This document shows, one piece after another, positions 11,925-38,470 of a DNA stretch of 64,000 bases. Numbering within the stretch: the first letter of the stretch is position 1; each line of letters starts with the position of its first letter. Below the pieces are notes generated by a model. It did no database searches. It had not been told where the DNA came from and saw only the letters and a program-made list of their open reading frames with translations. This DNA is from Lineus longissimus (taxonomy: Eukaryota; Nemertea; Pilidiophora; Heteronemertea; Lineidae), in the NCBI RefSeq assembly GCF_910592395.1, contig NC_088309.1:9116501-9180500 (forward strand), read 5' to 3'. The translations under genes were made by a program, and so were the position numbers.

Positions 11925-14700
11925 CAGGAACCAAATTACAGAGATCACAATCTGTTCGAAGGTGTCCTTCGTCCTTGTCAGTCGGAGCAAAGAAAAGATC
12001 GGCCATATGCCGCAGATCGTCCACAGGCTCCAGTCTACTTGGCATACGGACTTGTGGAGCATATCGTAAACTCACCCCTAACTAGGAAAAGCACATTTGA
12101 AAGAGATACTCTTTCGTTGTTTCTAATCATGAGGTTATTTTTGTACTTTTGCTAATTGGGGCAGCTGAGTACAATTAGCAATACTCTTGGGCTATTCACC
12201 TACATATTGGTGTGCATGAGGAGCGATAACTGTAGCGAATGTCTATTAACATTACTGCACAGAGAGTGTCACGCAAAACAGACCAGGAAAACATCTCGTC
12301 TAATATTCTGTCCTGTCTTTGGGCGGACATTTCGAAGCTCTGCTTTGTTTGGCTTGTGTCTGGATTTGATTATTGCCTGCAAAACAGTGCTTGCACATCT
12401 AGAGATATGGGACTAATCTTGTCTTTAATCAACATCGTCAGAGGTCAGGCTAGGTCTTCTGACTATAAAATAGGATTTTCTAAATTAGTGTGCTTCCTTT
12501 GTATTCATGAGTGAATGAATACATGAATAAGAGCTTCAGATTTGTATTGCTCTTTTATAGAACTATAACCAAGATATATTTGGAGGGTATTGCTACTTGT
12601 CGGGGCATGGCAGTAGATAAATGTCTCCTGTGTTTCGGGTCAAGTAGAACAAGCATACCTAGGTCCATATGATGAGGTGCCTGGTGGCTAGCATATCATG
12701 CATTGTATATTATCTTCTACATTGTACTTAAAACAAGTTTGATATTCATATGTCAGAGGATGTACTTGACTGCAAATGAGCTTAATGCAAGCTTGGTAAG
12801 ACTAAAAGTGCAATGAACTTAACTTCACATTTCGCTGGAATAACAAGGGATCCAAATTAACTGTGTTTGATGCTGTTGGCATTATTTAGGGGAGGGAAGT
12901 GTTTGGCATAGAACCATAAATAATGTGATAAAAGTTTAAATCTATAGTACCAGAGCTTTTGATCCATCTGAAGGTTGGGCCACTTCGAAATCTTTCAAGG
13001 CTCTATATTGTATGCATGCCTCAAACTATCCCAGTGACTAAAACAGAACTTACTCAAGCGCCCCTCCTGACTATTCAGCCATCAACCCAACAATGGAGAT
13101 TTCTTAGTGGCTCTTCTTGGGTCGCTAAGATCCCAGTCCTTACTGTGGAAGACTGAGGTTGTGATGACAAAACCAGTGTCCACACAATAAGTGCCATTCT
13201 GAACTTCTAATAAGTATGTATATGTTGCTTTTTATGTTGATTATAGCATGGTCTGTTTAATGTAGAAAAATGGTATCCATGCTTTGTAAAATTGACTGGT
13301 TTGCCTGGGATTCCACAGTGGATTTACGGTGCATTCAAATGTTCATTCTTTTTATTACTTTGACTAAAGCCATTCAATTTGCATTATTTTGAACGGTGCA
13401 TTTTTGCTCTCCACATGGCTAGGTAATGTGTTTCATATCTACTCTTCCTTTGTCTCTGTTACACTTCAGTTGTGTCAGTCTAAATTCATTAAGTTAATAG
13501 TCTTGTTGAGTATCAAAACTTGAATCTGTCCAAAACTAGAATATGGTTGTTTTGATCTATTAAGTTTTTGTCCCCTGTTGAAAAAAGTTTTTTATTTGAT
13601 ACTTCCATTTAGTCTTTCACTGCAATCTTCTCCACACTGGCCGGATCATATGGCCGACCAGATATTTGACATTTTAAGGCCTTTGTCCAGATATTTGCAC
13701 AGATATATGAGGGACACAAACAGTAACAGATAACACTGGCTTCCCACAGTGCATACATGTATGACCAGTGTGTTCCGAACCAAGACTTACTTGAAATGAG
13801 GCAAGTGGGTCAGAAAGATTTTGAGACATGTTTTCTTAGATTTATCTTTCAATTGTTTTTATTTGGCTTAAGCAGTCTTTCTTGAAATATCAGAACAGGG
13901 AAAGTTCCAGAAAATAGTGTTGATATATCTAGCCAATGCAAGGCTTATACTTAAAGTGCACATAATCATGACTATAAACATAAAGCTAATTAATTGCTGA
14001 TAGATTTATTGGCAGTATGTCCAGTTATTCCAGATTTGGCTGTTGTGTTTCCTGGGGAAGTCATTAATCAGAATAACTCTTTGCTTGAATGTTAATTTTC
14101 CGATATAAATGTGTTAAAATCAGTGCCAAGTCTGATAACCTGTACTTGCTGGTATCTTGAATGCGTTGATCACATTTAAAACTGCATTGCACACCTTCAA
14201 AGGACAATCATTGATGAACATATGCCTGCTGGTGTGTTCAATTTGAGGTAGTTAAACCAACTGAAATTTAAATGGATGTGTACCACCACAATAGAAGCTG
14301 CCATGTAATACTAATAGACTGATCAGTCAAGTTCCATGATAGTTTAAAGAGGGTGTTCTTTATATAAAACCATAGGTTGTGTCACAGAAATTATGATTTG
14401 TCTCGGGGTGATACAAACATTTTCATTCAAACCAAAATGATAGAATTGACTTGTGATCATGTGATGATGCTGAGATAAATATGCCTTCCGATGTAACTGC
14501 AGAATTTAGAATAATACGGGGTAGTATGTAGGTTAACCATAAAAGGAACGTAGAATGGTCATTTTATCACACAGTATTGTACATGTTATCTGGGTTTGAA
14601 TGAGCCATTTTGTATAAATATTCACTTCACCACTTTTAAAATGTGTAATTTAATGGATACAATGTAATTGCAAGATATGAATAAATATCATTTACATGTA
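11925..14700 (+). other. Probable 3' UTR of the MYO18-like gene
   Basis: About 2.8 kb follows the in-frame stop at 11922-11924 and contains no long coding frame, domain or splice pattern I can support. It is AT-rich and ends in the best poly(A) signal nearby (14680). The first part (11918-12085) is open in another frame for 55 codons, which is treated as a separate finding. Confidence 0.45.
14680..14685 (+). terminator. Candidate poly(A) signal AATAAA of the MYO18-like gene
   Basis: AATAAA is followed within about 25-45 bases by a GT-rich tract (TTGTAGTGTTGCTTG), the arrangement expected of a cleavage site. It is the clearest such pair between the myosin stop and the LIMK start. Assignment to the myosin transcript is by position and strand only. 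Confidence 0.45.
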
Positions 14701-15640
14701 TATATTGTAATTGTAGTGTTGCTTGTTTCTGTTTCAAAGGGGAAATACAGCACAAACTACAGCTGGCTGTCAATCCAGTATTTATAGTGGTTCTGGGTTG
14801 CAGGTACAATCCAGGTCAGATCTCTGCAGATTGTGCTGTTGCCACTGCAGACTTCTCAACTCGTCAGAAAGTTAAATAAAAAAAAACTAGACATACTTGA
14901 ACAAAGGACACCTCTGTTCTTCAGTTGACAGATTCGGCTTGAAGGGTGGAAAGGACAGCCTATCGAATTGAGCAAAAATTTCCTGAAATTGCCACTCGAT
15001 GACTTCAATGCAAATTGTGTGACTGCCATGGAGATACTTCATAGTCTGAATGAAAAATGATAGACATTACTGTGACAGAAGTCTACCTTCCTTTCCTGCA
15101 TTCAGCTTGCCTGTACCTGTGGCTGAGGTGAAGTGGCATGTGTCCTTACTTGAGGCCTTGCTAGCCCCCCCCCCCCCATTTTTTTGCTAAGGCCAGGGTC
15201 TGCAGACCAGATACAGAAGTCTACCAATCATGTGATATTCAATCATTTATCAAATACAATTGTGACATGCTTTGTATCAAGATATGACAGGACTTTTGTG
15301 ACCTTCACTTCTTTCACACAAGTTGTGATCAAGAGACAATAATCTGATGGTTGTAATGTTGTCCCCAAGACAGATTGCATGGTTGTGGTAGTGCTGCCAC
15401 CATTAAACCAGAGACACGCTGACAGTTTCCTGGTACATTCCGATGGCTGTTTTTCAAGTCATCATGAATTATCTGTTAGTCTATAGTCAGATTATTCCTT
15501 CCTTAGGTCCGGAGTTGGGACTGTGAACCAGGAGGGAACACGCAGGTGGAAATCTGTCTTCGCCAGTTCTAATTTTAAACAATAGATAGCAGCACTGTCT
15601 CAATTAACCTCTCCCGCGCACCTGCTGGAAGGAGGCGAGA
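14701..15640 (+). other. Intergenic region and likely LIMK promoter/5' UTR
   Basis: This is the space between the myosin poly(A) candidate and the LIMK start. No coding exon is seen. A possible SINE tail lies at 14770-14885, and a C13 run at about 15163-15177. The last 150 bases become less AT-rich (CTCCCGCGCACCTGC at about 15611). I see no convincing TATA box, so the transcription start is not placed. Confidence 0.4.
14770..14885 (+). repeat. Possible SINE-like fragment with A-rich tail
   Basis: A short GC-richer block (about 14770-14870) ends in GTTAAATAAAAAAAAAC, the A-rich end expected of a retroposed short element. The internal box motifs are weak, so membership in a SINE family is only a guess. 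The AAATAAA at 14874-14880 could instead serve as an alternative poly(A) signal. Confidence 0.25.
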
Positions 15641-15667
15641 ATGTCATTCTTATTTTTATTGACATAA
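15641..15667 (+). promoter_or_regulatory. Upstream ORF immediately before LIMK start
   Basis: ATG TCA TTC TTA TTT TTA TTG ACA TAA encodes eight residues (MSFLFLLT). Its stop ends two bases before the LIMK start codon at 15670, and it is in a different frame. If the transcript starts upstream of 15641, this uORF should lower LIMK translation or make it depend on reinitiation or leaky scanning. Its presence in the mRNA is not shown by sequence alone. Confidence 0.5.
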
Positions 15668-15669
15668 GG

Positions 15670-30605
<14,936 letters not shown>

Positions 30606-32165
30606 ACTTTCTTCTTTGATTTTATCAAGTGACTAAGAACTTGTTGCCCTAGCTCCCTAGCTCATATTTGGCAGGAACTTGCCCCTAGGTGGCTGAGATT
30701 CAGATCTGGGAAAGCCCGGACCATCTCTGGCTTGGATTGGTTTAGCTCTGGCTCAAACCTGGCAAGTTGAATAAGTAGGGATTAGATCTGGCATGGACTG
30801 GCTTAGATCCCCCAAGGACTTGACCAGTGGCCAATCTCTGGCATGGGGGTATTGGGTCTTGGATAAGTCAGGATGCCGATCCTGGGCCACAACTGGCAGG
30901 AACTCTTGTACACCTTTAAATGTTTCTTCAGTGATTTCTTTTTCTGGTATTCACAACTTTTGTTGCTATAGACATTCCTTAATTTGTCACTTGGACCAAA
31001 ATTATATTCTCATAGAGTTCATATATTTGAGCAGGCAGTATTTGGAAAGAAAATAAAAGCTGAACAAGAGTGCCTTTCCCAGCATTTATATCGCTCAAGA
31101 GCAGTCTCTGCATATGGAACAATGAAGTCTTGGGACCCAGCTATGACCTTAAAATGCCATTTGCCGTTGGTATGTATATGAATTTCTTCTTTGTTGAAAG
31201 CAGTATTAGTTTAGATTTATTATAGGGACCAATTCAGGTAACACTTTCCAAGCTTCGGCCATAGGTATGATTTGTTATAAGATATTGTCTTCTTCTCTTG
31301 GTTCCATTGAGGTATTTTGTAGATTTTGATTTACTTGGCTTAAAGACACTTAAAGACACTTGGGTACTTAATCAATGTTTGGTGACATAGATAGTTACTG
31401 TGGCAATGTCACTGTGGAATAACTACCCAAAGAAGGGTTATGTCCATAGAGATTTTTAAAAACCCTTGTGGCAACCATGTGCCTGCATTGAGAAGCTTCA
31501 ATCCATCCCTTTTCAGCAGGGAATTGGACTTCAGGGTATTTGCGGGTGCTATGTTGAATGAAATTTCGAGTTGGTCAGTTTTGTTTCATGATCGGGGCTC
31601 ACAATGCTTTTTGTGGATGCTGTGACGTGTTCTTGATAAAGATTAATGCAGCAGTGAGTTAGTTTAGCAATTCCATGGGCTTTTGCAGGGCCTTTTGACT
31701 GGCTACATGGACCCGCTACTTTAACCATGATTAGCACTCCTTGTTGGCCAAAACGCTTTATCGCCACACCACATTCGATGGGTAAGGTTTGTGAATTTCC
31801 TATATTATGTACAGAGGTACATCTATTCATCTATACATCTATACATTTATACATCTATAAACATGTTAAGTATCTGACTATTTCCTGTTTAATAATTTTA
31901 ATGTCTATACCTTTTTGAACTCAATGATGATGCAAATTTTCCAGGGAGTGGTAAAAGCATATTATTAATTACCATAAATAATATGACAATTCGTACAATA
32001 TGTTTAGTTTAAAAAACACTGATCTACTTTCTAAATTGTTCTAGGCCTAAAAAGGCTTTCCATCTGTAATGGTTTATCCAAATTTAACAACATTTTTACC
32101 GGGACACCCTGAAGGTGAATTGTTTTGAGTTTCTTTCTATTTTGGGTTTTGATGAGAATAAATTC
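30606..32165 (+). other. Probable LIMK 3' UTR
   Basis: Sequence after the LIMK stop. It begins with loosely repetitive CTGGC/CTTAG-rich sequence (30641-30900, for example GGCATGGACTGGCTTAGATC) without a clean period. No coding frame is supported. A good AATAAA with GT-rich downstream sequence lies at 32157; a weaker AAATAAA lies at 31051-31057. Confidence 0.4.
32157..32162 (+). terminator. Candidate LIMK poly(A) signal
   Basis: AATAAA is followed 15-28 bases on by TGCTTATGTGTGTT, a plausible GU-rich element. Other AATAAA-like sites exist nearby, so transcript evidence would decide. Confidence 0.3.
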
Positions 32166-32835
32166 CAAATCTTTTGCTTATGTGTGTTAGAAAACATTAT
32201 ACTTTGTCTTTAGTTGTATAGTGTACAGCAGCGTACAATGCATTCTGAAGATTGTGTATTGTTGCACCCGTGTTGAACTGTGTTATAGATCTATGTACTT
32301 ATAGTTTCGAATGTGTTCATTAATTTCAACAAATTTATGATATTTCTGTCAACGGCCTCACTCAGTCGGAAAACAACATGTATGCTTCTGGAAATTTTCA
32401 CATATCCCAAAATATGTTATAATAATGGTTGTTTGATAAGGAATAGGCGCAGATATTTTATAGTTTACTGCATTAGATGAGGTGTTAAAAAGAGACTGTT
32501 GAGATAACACCATGCCACCACTTCAGAATAGTTACGGAGTCCCCATGTAGGGGACACTTTTCGCATCTCAAATTCTCCTCTATATGGTAATGCAGTAAAG
32601 TTTGTCAGTGCCAGTAATATCAAGGATGTCCATACCCGGCTGTAAAATGTGTAATTCAGTCTCATAGTTCAAGTCGGAGTCAGAAAGTTGCTAGAGCTTG
32701 CTATTGTCCATACTGAGGCAGGGATTGACAATGAAACAGACACCATCACTCATAAGGAGAAAACCGATTGATTAAGATTGTCAGCTGACTTATGATGTGT
32801 TTTTTTCTGTAAAAATTAGCCAGTTTAGTTCAACG

Positions 32836-32919
32836 ATCTCAGCAATCTCAGATTATCACTCACTCTGGTATAAGATAATCTCGGCAATCTCAGATTACCA
32901 CTCACTCTGGTATAAGATA
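32836..32919 (+). repeat. 42-bp tandem duplication
   Basis: Two adjacent 42-base units, each with CAATCTCAGATTA and CACTCACTCTGGTATAAGAT, differ at only a few bases. The unit is a multiple of three, which keeps a short frame open, but there is no sign it is translated. Confidence 0.9.
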
Positions 32920-34091
32920 AAAGAAAATGTCGTTAGTTTGACCAGTGGTTCTGCAGGAGTAGCATACATAAATAATTATTGTACCCTTGATGTTCTTGAG
33001 ATACAGTTTTGTAATTTATCAGTAATCAACAGTAGTAATGATGTGGACATTCTTTAGGTTTTTCTCTTTTTAAAAAACAATTTAAATGTACTTTTAGAGG
33101 TGCTTGAAAAAACCAGTACATATGTTATTAAAGAAACATGTAATGTACATGGTTGGGATAATGCAATATAGCCGTTTTTACACATTGTGCATAAAACTGT
33201 GTGTGTGTTTCCTATACTTGAGTCTTGCTTCAACTGGCATTTTTAAGCGTTGAATTTTTGGGAGAATTCTATTTTAGCAATGGATGGGGCATACAGGATG
33301 CAGTTTGCATCGAGTTGTTATTTGGTATTGTTGATCATGACTGATTGTACCCGGGTCTTGTTCTGATTAAGGCTGAATATGTGTCCAAGAAATTTTTCAG
33401 CGGAAGTCGGGACCTATATCAAACCATGGTAGAAATTACAAAATGCATTGATATCCATAATTGCCTAAGAGTGAACACCGAGGTAGAAAATGTGTTCCAA
33501 AAAAATATACTAGATATAAAATAGATATATGCCACGTAACATCCGTTAATTTGTTACATAGTGGGTTTCTTTTTGTATCCCAAACATGCGGCCAGCCCTT
33601 TCCTCCCAACTCGTTGATTTGTACTTTTCTGCTATGGTGATATTTGGGGGGTTCTTAAAAATCTAAATAATTACGTCTGTCTGTGTCGAATTCAATTTAT
33701 TTTTAATAGCACTGAATGATAAGTCTGCAGCATTCATGCATAACAATAACACTCCTTCAATTCAGAGCAAGACCTATGTATATGCATATAAATATTGTAT
33801 AGTTTTCACACATGTTACATGACTTGTATATACTAGGTGTAAAAAATATGATGATGCTTTTCATTGGGAAGTACGTTCAGTGTCTATGAACAGAATGACA
33901 AAAAAGTTACCACAATTCATAGCATATGCCAGCTGGGACCAGATTTTTGATTGAATGAGACCATTGCAACAGCTTGAACTCGACTAGGCCATTGCAGTAG
34001 TACTCCAGCTGTTACTGAAGGAGGGCATTGCAGCAGCTTGGACAAGACCAGGAGATTTTCAGATGAAAAGCTTATTGTCTCATTTGACATT

Positions 34092-34272
34092 TGTGACCCG
34101 CTCTACCAAAACTAGGCGCTTGTCGCATCTGAACTTGACAGGTTGATACGGACTTATTGTTCATTTCCCTATTGTAGACCTTTTGTGAAATCTATTCCTT
34201 TAATTTCTGATCTACATCCTTAGAGCTAAATGTGACCCGCTCTACCAAAACTAGGCGCTTGTCGCATCTGAA
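34092..34272 (+). mobile_element. Relative of the 18.5-kb MITE, with arms in direct orientation
   Basis: A 42-bp arm (34092-34133, starting TGTGACCCGCTCTACC) is repeated identically and in the same orientation at 34231-34272. The sequence between includes ACAGGTTGATACGGACTTA and CCTTTTGTGAAATCT, clearly homologous to the core of the element at 18511-18704, whose arms are inverted. Confidence 0.7.
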
Positions 34273-35330
34273 TCATATAGCGATACACTTATAAAAATGA
34301 GGAGTTTTGAACGGCCCGGTTAAAACCTAAGGTGGGAATAAGCTTCAATTGATAAATGTTAGCAGTTTCAGGTGCCCCTCCCCCTTATGTAGCCAATGAG
34401 CTGCAGAAGAAGTAATTACCAATTTGGTTATTTTACCATGTTTAGCTAGTCTAAATAATGACTTGTGCCACGACTGGATCTCTTTAAGGTAATGATTGCA
34501 TCTGTTCTGAAAATAAGTGAAAAGTGTAAATAAATGAAACTTCATTCGAAGAAAGCTTGCCTTTTTGTTATTGAATACTGTCCCAGAGACTGAACCACTG
34601 ATATTAGGTGGTTCTGACGACATTGAAGATGTTTCTGACACTCAGGTTGGTTGTGACAGTCTCATGACACTTAGGGTCTCTCTTCTTTTGTTCAACATGA
34701 TGGCTTGAGCCTTCAAAAGTGTGAGAGACCTTCGCCATTGACACTCAAGGTGGTTGTGACATTATCATCATCCCAGTGGGAGTGTTTGTGACACTGCCAC
34801 AGTCACACATCCGCCCATAGCAGGTGAGTGTTTTAGGATTCCTCCAAAAGCTTCGGCTTTGGAAGGATATACAATGTATTGTAAGTGTATTCTGGGACCT
34901 ATTCTACGACTTGCAATTGGAGGATGCAATTATAACCAGGTTGACTCGGGTTGTGACAAGTCGCCATCATCAGCATGATGTCTCTGACAATGTCACAATC
35001 ATACATAAGCTTACACGGTGTAGACACTTTTTAGCCGCTTGAAGGGGCCTTTATTACGTGCAATAGGCCTATGTGTAACAGACGTACCAAACCCTGCTGA
35101 ATAGCGTCCATGACAAATCCAAAATTATTAATAGGTTGGTTGTGACATCTATTATATCAGGCATTCAAATTTCCTTAGAACCTTAGGCCCATTCCTGTGC
35201 CTGGTTTTGTAGGCCCTTTTGCAGGATGAGTTGACATATACACCCGAAATGTCTGCAGAAAAAGTATGTGAAACCGTTTTGAAAATTTATAAAAGACGCA
35301 TACAAGGAGGTTCTATAACGGTAATTTCTT

Positions 35331-36091
35331 CTTACGATAGATTTTGATGTTCCTAAGTGTTTGATGATTCTGTGGTAAGGTTGGATCACGTGGCTTTATT
35401 TTGTAACTAGGCCTACATGTAATTTTCTAAGTCGCTTGATCTAAACATGCAACTGTATCAGAACACGTGGTCGATGTCTGTCTCGTACAATGAGGCCGCG
35501 TTGCATGACGAGTCCCGATACAGTTGCCGTTGCGAGGTCTTTTTAGCACTGCAACTCGACTTTTTGACCCAATTCCTTGCACCTCTTACGATAGATTTTG
35601 ATGTTCCTAAGTGGTTGATGATTCTGTGGTAAGGTTGGATCACGTGGCTTTATTTTGTAACTAGGCCTACATGTAATTTCTAAGTCGCTTGATCTAAATA
35701 TCCAACTGTATCAGAACACGTGGTCGATGTCTGTCTCGTACAATGAGGCCGCGTTGCATGACGAGTCCCGATACAGTTGCCGTTGCGAGGTCTTTTTAGC
35801 ACTGCGACTCGACTTTTTGACCCAATTCCTTGCACCTCTTACGATAGATTTTGATGTTCCTAAGTGGTTAATGGTTCTGTGGTAAGGTTGGATCCCGTGG
35901 CTTTACTTTGTAACTAGGCCTACATGTAATTTTTTAAGCCGCCCGATCTAACCATCCAACTGTATCAGAACACGTGGTCGATGTCTGTCTCGCACAATGA
36001 GGCCGCGTTGCATGACGAGTCCCGATACTGTTGCCGTTGCGAGGTCTTTTTAGCCTGCGACTGGACTTTTTGACCCAATTCCTGGCACCAA
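35331..36091 (+). repeat. Three tandem copies of a 254-bp block
   Basis: Copies start at 35331, 35584 and 35838 with CTTACGATAGATTTTGATG (third copy the same), spacing 253 and 254. Each carries TAACTAGGCCTACATGTAA and GAACACGTGGTCGATGTCTG. Identity is high, with scattered substitutions most frequent in the third copy. The left edge of copy 1 and right edge of copy 3 are the only unique junctions. No coding function is seen. Confidence 0.88.
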
Positions 36092-36295
36092 AAATCCCTT
36101 TCCCCATAATTACACATGACTGCGAATCTAGGAATTTGGTAATGATGTGACGACCGAATTTCACCGTCAGCACTATTGCAGAAAAAAAAAATTCCTCTAT
36201 GATAATTCGAACATCTCATCCATAAACCACATTTCTTGAAAATGTCTACATTGGTAGAGTTTAATACCACATTGTCTTTGTGAGAAAGAAATGGA

Positions 36296-36650
36296 ACTCC
36301 TGTTTAGTGATATAGTTTTGTCTTGTGTTGGTGTTGATAATGAAACATCTGTATTGTTCTTGTTGATATTGATAATGGAACCTCTGGTGTAGTTTTGTAC
36401 TCATTGGTATTGATAATGGAACTCCTGGTTGATGGTATAGTCCTTGTTGATATTGATAATGGAACTCCTGGTTGATGGTATAGTCCTTGTTGATATTGAT
36501 AATGGAACTCCTGGTTGATGGTATAGTCCTTGTTGATATTGATAATGGAACTCCTGGTTGATCGTATTGTCCTTGTTGATATTGATAATGGAACTCCTGG
36601 TTGATGGTATAGTCCTTGTTGATATTGATGATGGAACCTGTTATTAGTGA
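36296..36650 (+). repeat. 43-bp minisatellite
   Basis: The consensus contains TTGATATTGATAATGGAAC and TCCTGGTTGATGGTATAGTC. Central units (36410-36625) are almost identical and outer units are diverged or truncated. A degenerate outlier occurs near 36900. Since 43 is not divisible by three, the open minus-strand frame across it cycles through all frames and is not evidence of coding. Confidence 0.88.
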
Positions 36651-38313
36651 TCAGCATTTAGTCTCTTGCTACATCGAGGAGGGGCATTTTCCTCATGCAG
36701 TCACCTTAATCTCCCTCTAAATCACAGTGAGCTATAGATCAATTCGATAAACTAGTCCAGCCATTCTGATAAAGGACAGGAAAGAGGCGAATAGGCACAT
36801 TATCCTCACCATAATGGAACTCTTTGACCTTGTATAGCCTATAGTAGGCCTATTGTTCTGGTTAGTTTATATTGAATCCTGGATACCATCCTATTAGTTG
36901 ATACTGATAATGAAACCCCTGTTTGTTGGTGTTGTCGTTGGTATTGTTTTTTCGCTTGTACTAAGTTCTGACGCGTTTCTTTAAATTACACAAGTATTTT
37001 CAGTGACCAATAGATAGTTTGATATTTTTGCCTACCCCTTCGTCTCCCGAACATCATGCTGTAAAACAAAGGAGAATGGGGTTCTGAATGTGAGCCTACA
37101 ATGGAAGGAGGGGCAATAATTGATCTCAAACAACTAGTCATTGAGGTTGAAATGAAGCAGCGTTTATTGCATAGTCAAATACATTGTGCAGCTATAATCT
37201 ACTGATTCTCATAACAGCAGTCAGAAGTGTGCAGTTGCACAGGAAATCGTCAGTACTGTGAGCCTTACCACATAATCCCGTTACCTATACAAAAGAGAAA
37301 ACTATCAGCCCCAGAAATGATGTTTTAAAATAATGTAAATATGCAAATTCAGATATCATTGGCATCAGCAAATGAACAGTTCCATATAAAAATAAAAATT
37401 CTCTTCAGTGACATCCGTTCCTCCGAGGCACAAAACTCTGCATACCCAACCTAGACTTCTGTGCAGTCCATTCGTCATCCTGATCGTCCTTCCTCGAAGG
37501 TACGGGTGACCACTGCGTCCGGAGTGTAATCCAACCCAGCTAAAACTAAAAGGTGGTGCAGTTCGCCTTTAAATGTCAATTTTCGTACACCGGGATATAA
37601 ATGGCAAACCTTTTGACTATCAAATCCAATGTTATAATTTTATGAGCTCTCAATTTATTTATGAATGGTGTTCGGAATATATTAAGGAAAAAAAGCGAAA
37701 TGCTCCAGACAACCGGACGCTGGTGGCAACATACGGGACACACTGAGCACTGAAGGTGGCACTATCTGAATAACCCAAGTCGTCATGCATGCGACAAGAG
37801 ATGAAATGTTCTTTTTTAAATGCCTTAGGTTGTGCATCTTTCTCTATGGACACATACATGTATGTATATCATATATGCATACATTGTATCGTGATATCTT
37901 ACATGAAAGACTTGAGATATTCAAACTTACCAAACAAACACAGTTAGTTATTTTTTGGAAATAATTTTACAATTTATCTTGCAAACGTGTAAGAGTATCA
38001 AACATTTCTTATGAAAATATAGTATTAAAGCAGTTAGGCCTACTGCTGGCAAGGCTTATCCAGTCCTTCTATGATAACGATATAAAAAGAGTTACACAAC
38101 GAAACGAAACAACGTACATGTAGCTGTAAAATTGGAATGTGGTTCACCAGGGACATATAACTTGTAACCCCAACATGCTTGGTCCATCAGGTTAAAAGTA
38201 ACTAACCTTACCAGAATAAATCGGCATGCGGTAAATTTTGACAAAGTCGGCCTCTGTAGGATTATCGGTATCTCAATTGTTACAAGTCTACAATTTCTAA
38301 AATACTAAAAAAA

Positions 38314-38470
38314 AGAGCTCAATAGCCCCCATACACTCGACTGAACCGCCCCCCCCCCCCCCCGACAACACGTAAAATAACAGAAGGTGTACTTGTATTT
38401 TATGTGTGTTGTCGGGGGGGGGGGGGGGGGGGGGGGGGTGTCAGTCGTGTGCATGGGGGCTATTGAGCTA
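38314..38470. mobile_element. Hairpin element with a homopolymer C/G stem
   Basis: The left arm (GAGCTCAATAGCCCCCAT, 38315 on) and right arm (ATGGGGGCTATTGAGCT, to 38469) are inverted repeats. Inside them lie ACACTCGACTGA against TCAGTCGTGTGC, a C run (about 16) against a G run (about 26), then CGACAACACGTAAAATA against TATTTTATGTGTGTTGTCG. The whole folds into one long stem with a short loop near 38385. Confidence 0.8.

Noticed and set aside
35934-36270. Minus-strand frames within the 254-bp triplication
   Set aside because: Different frames are open in different copies, which argues against coding constraint.
36304-36657. Minus-strand frame over the 43-bp repeat
   Set aside because: The period is not a multiple of three and the frame simply lacks stops by composition.
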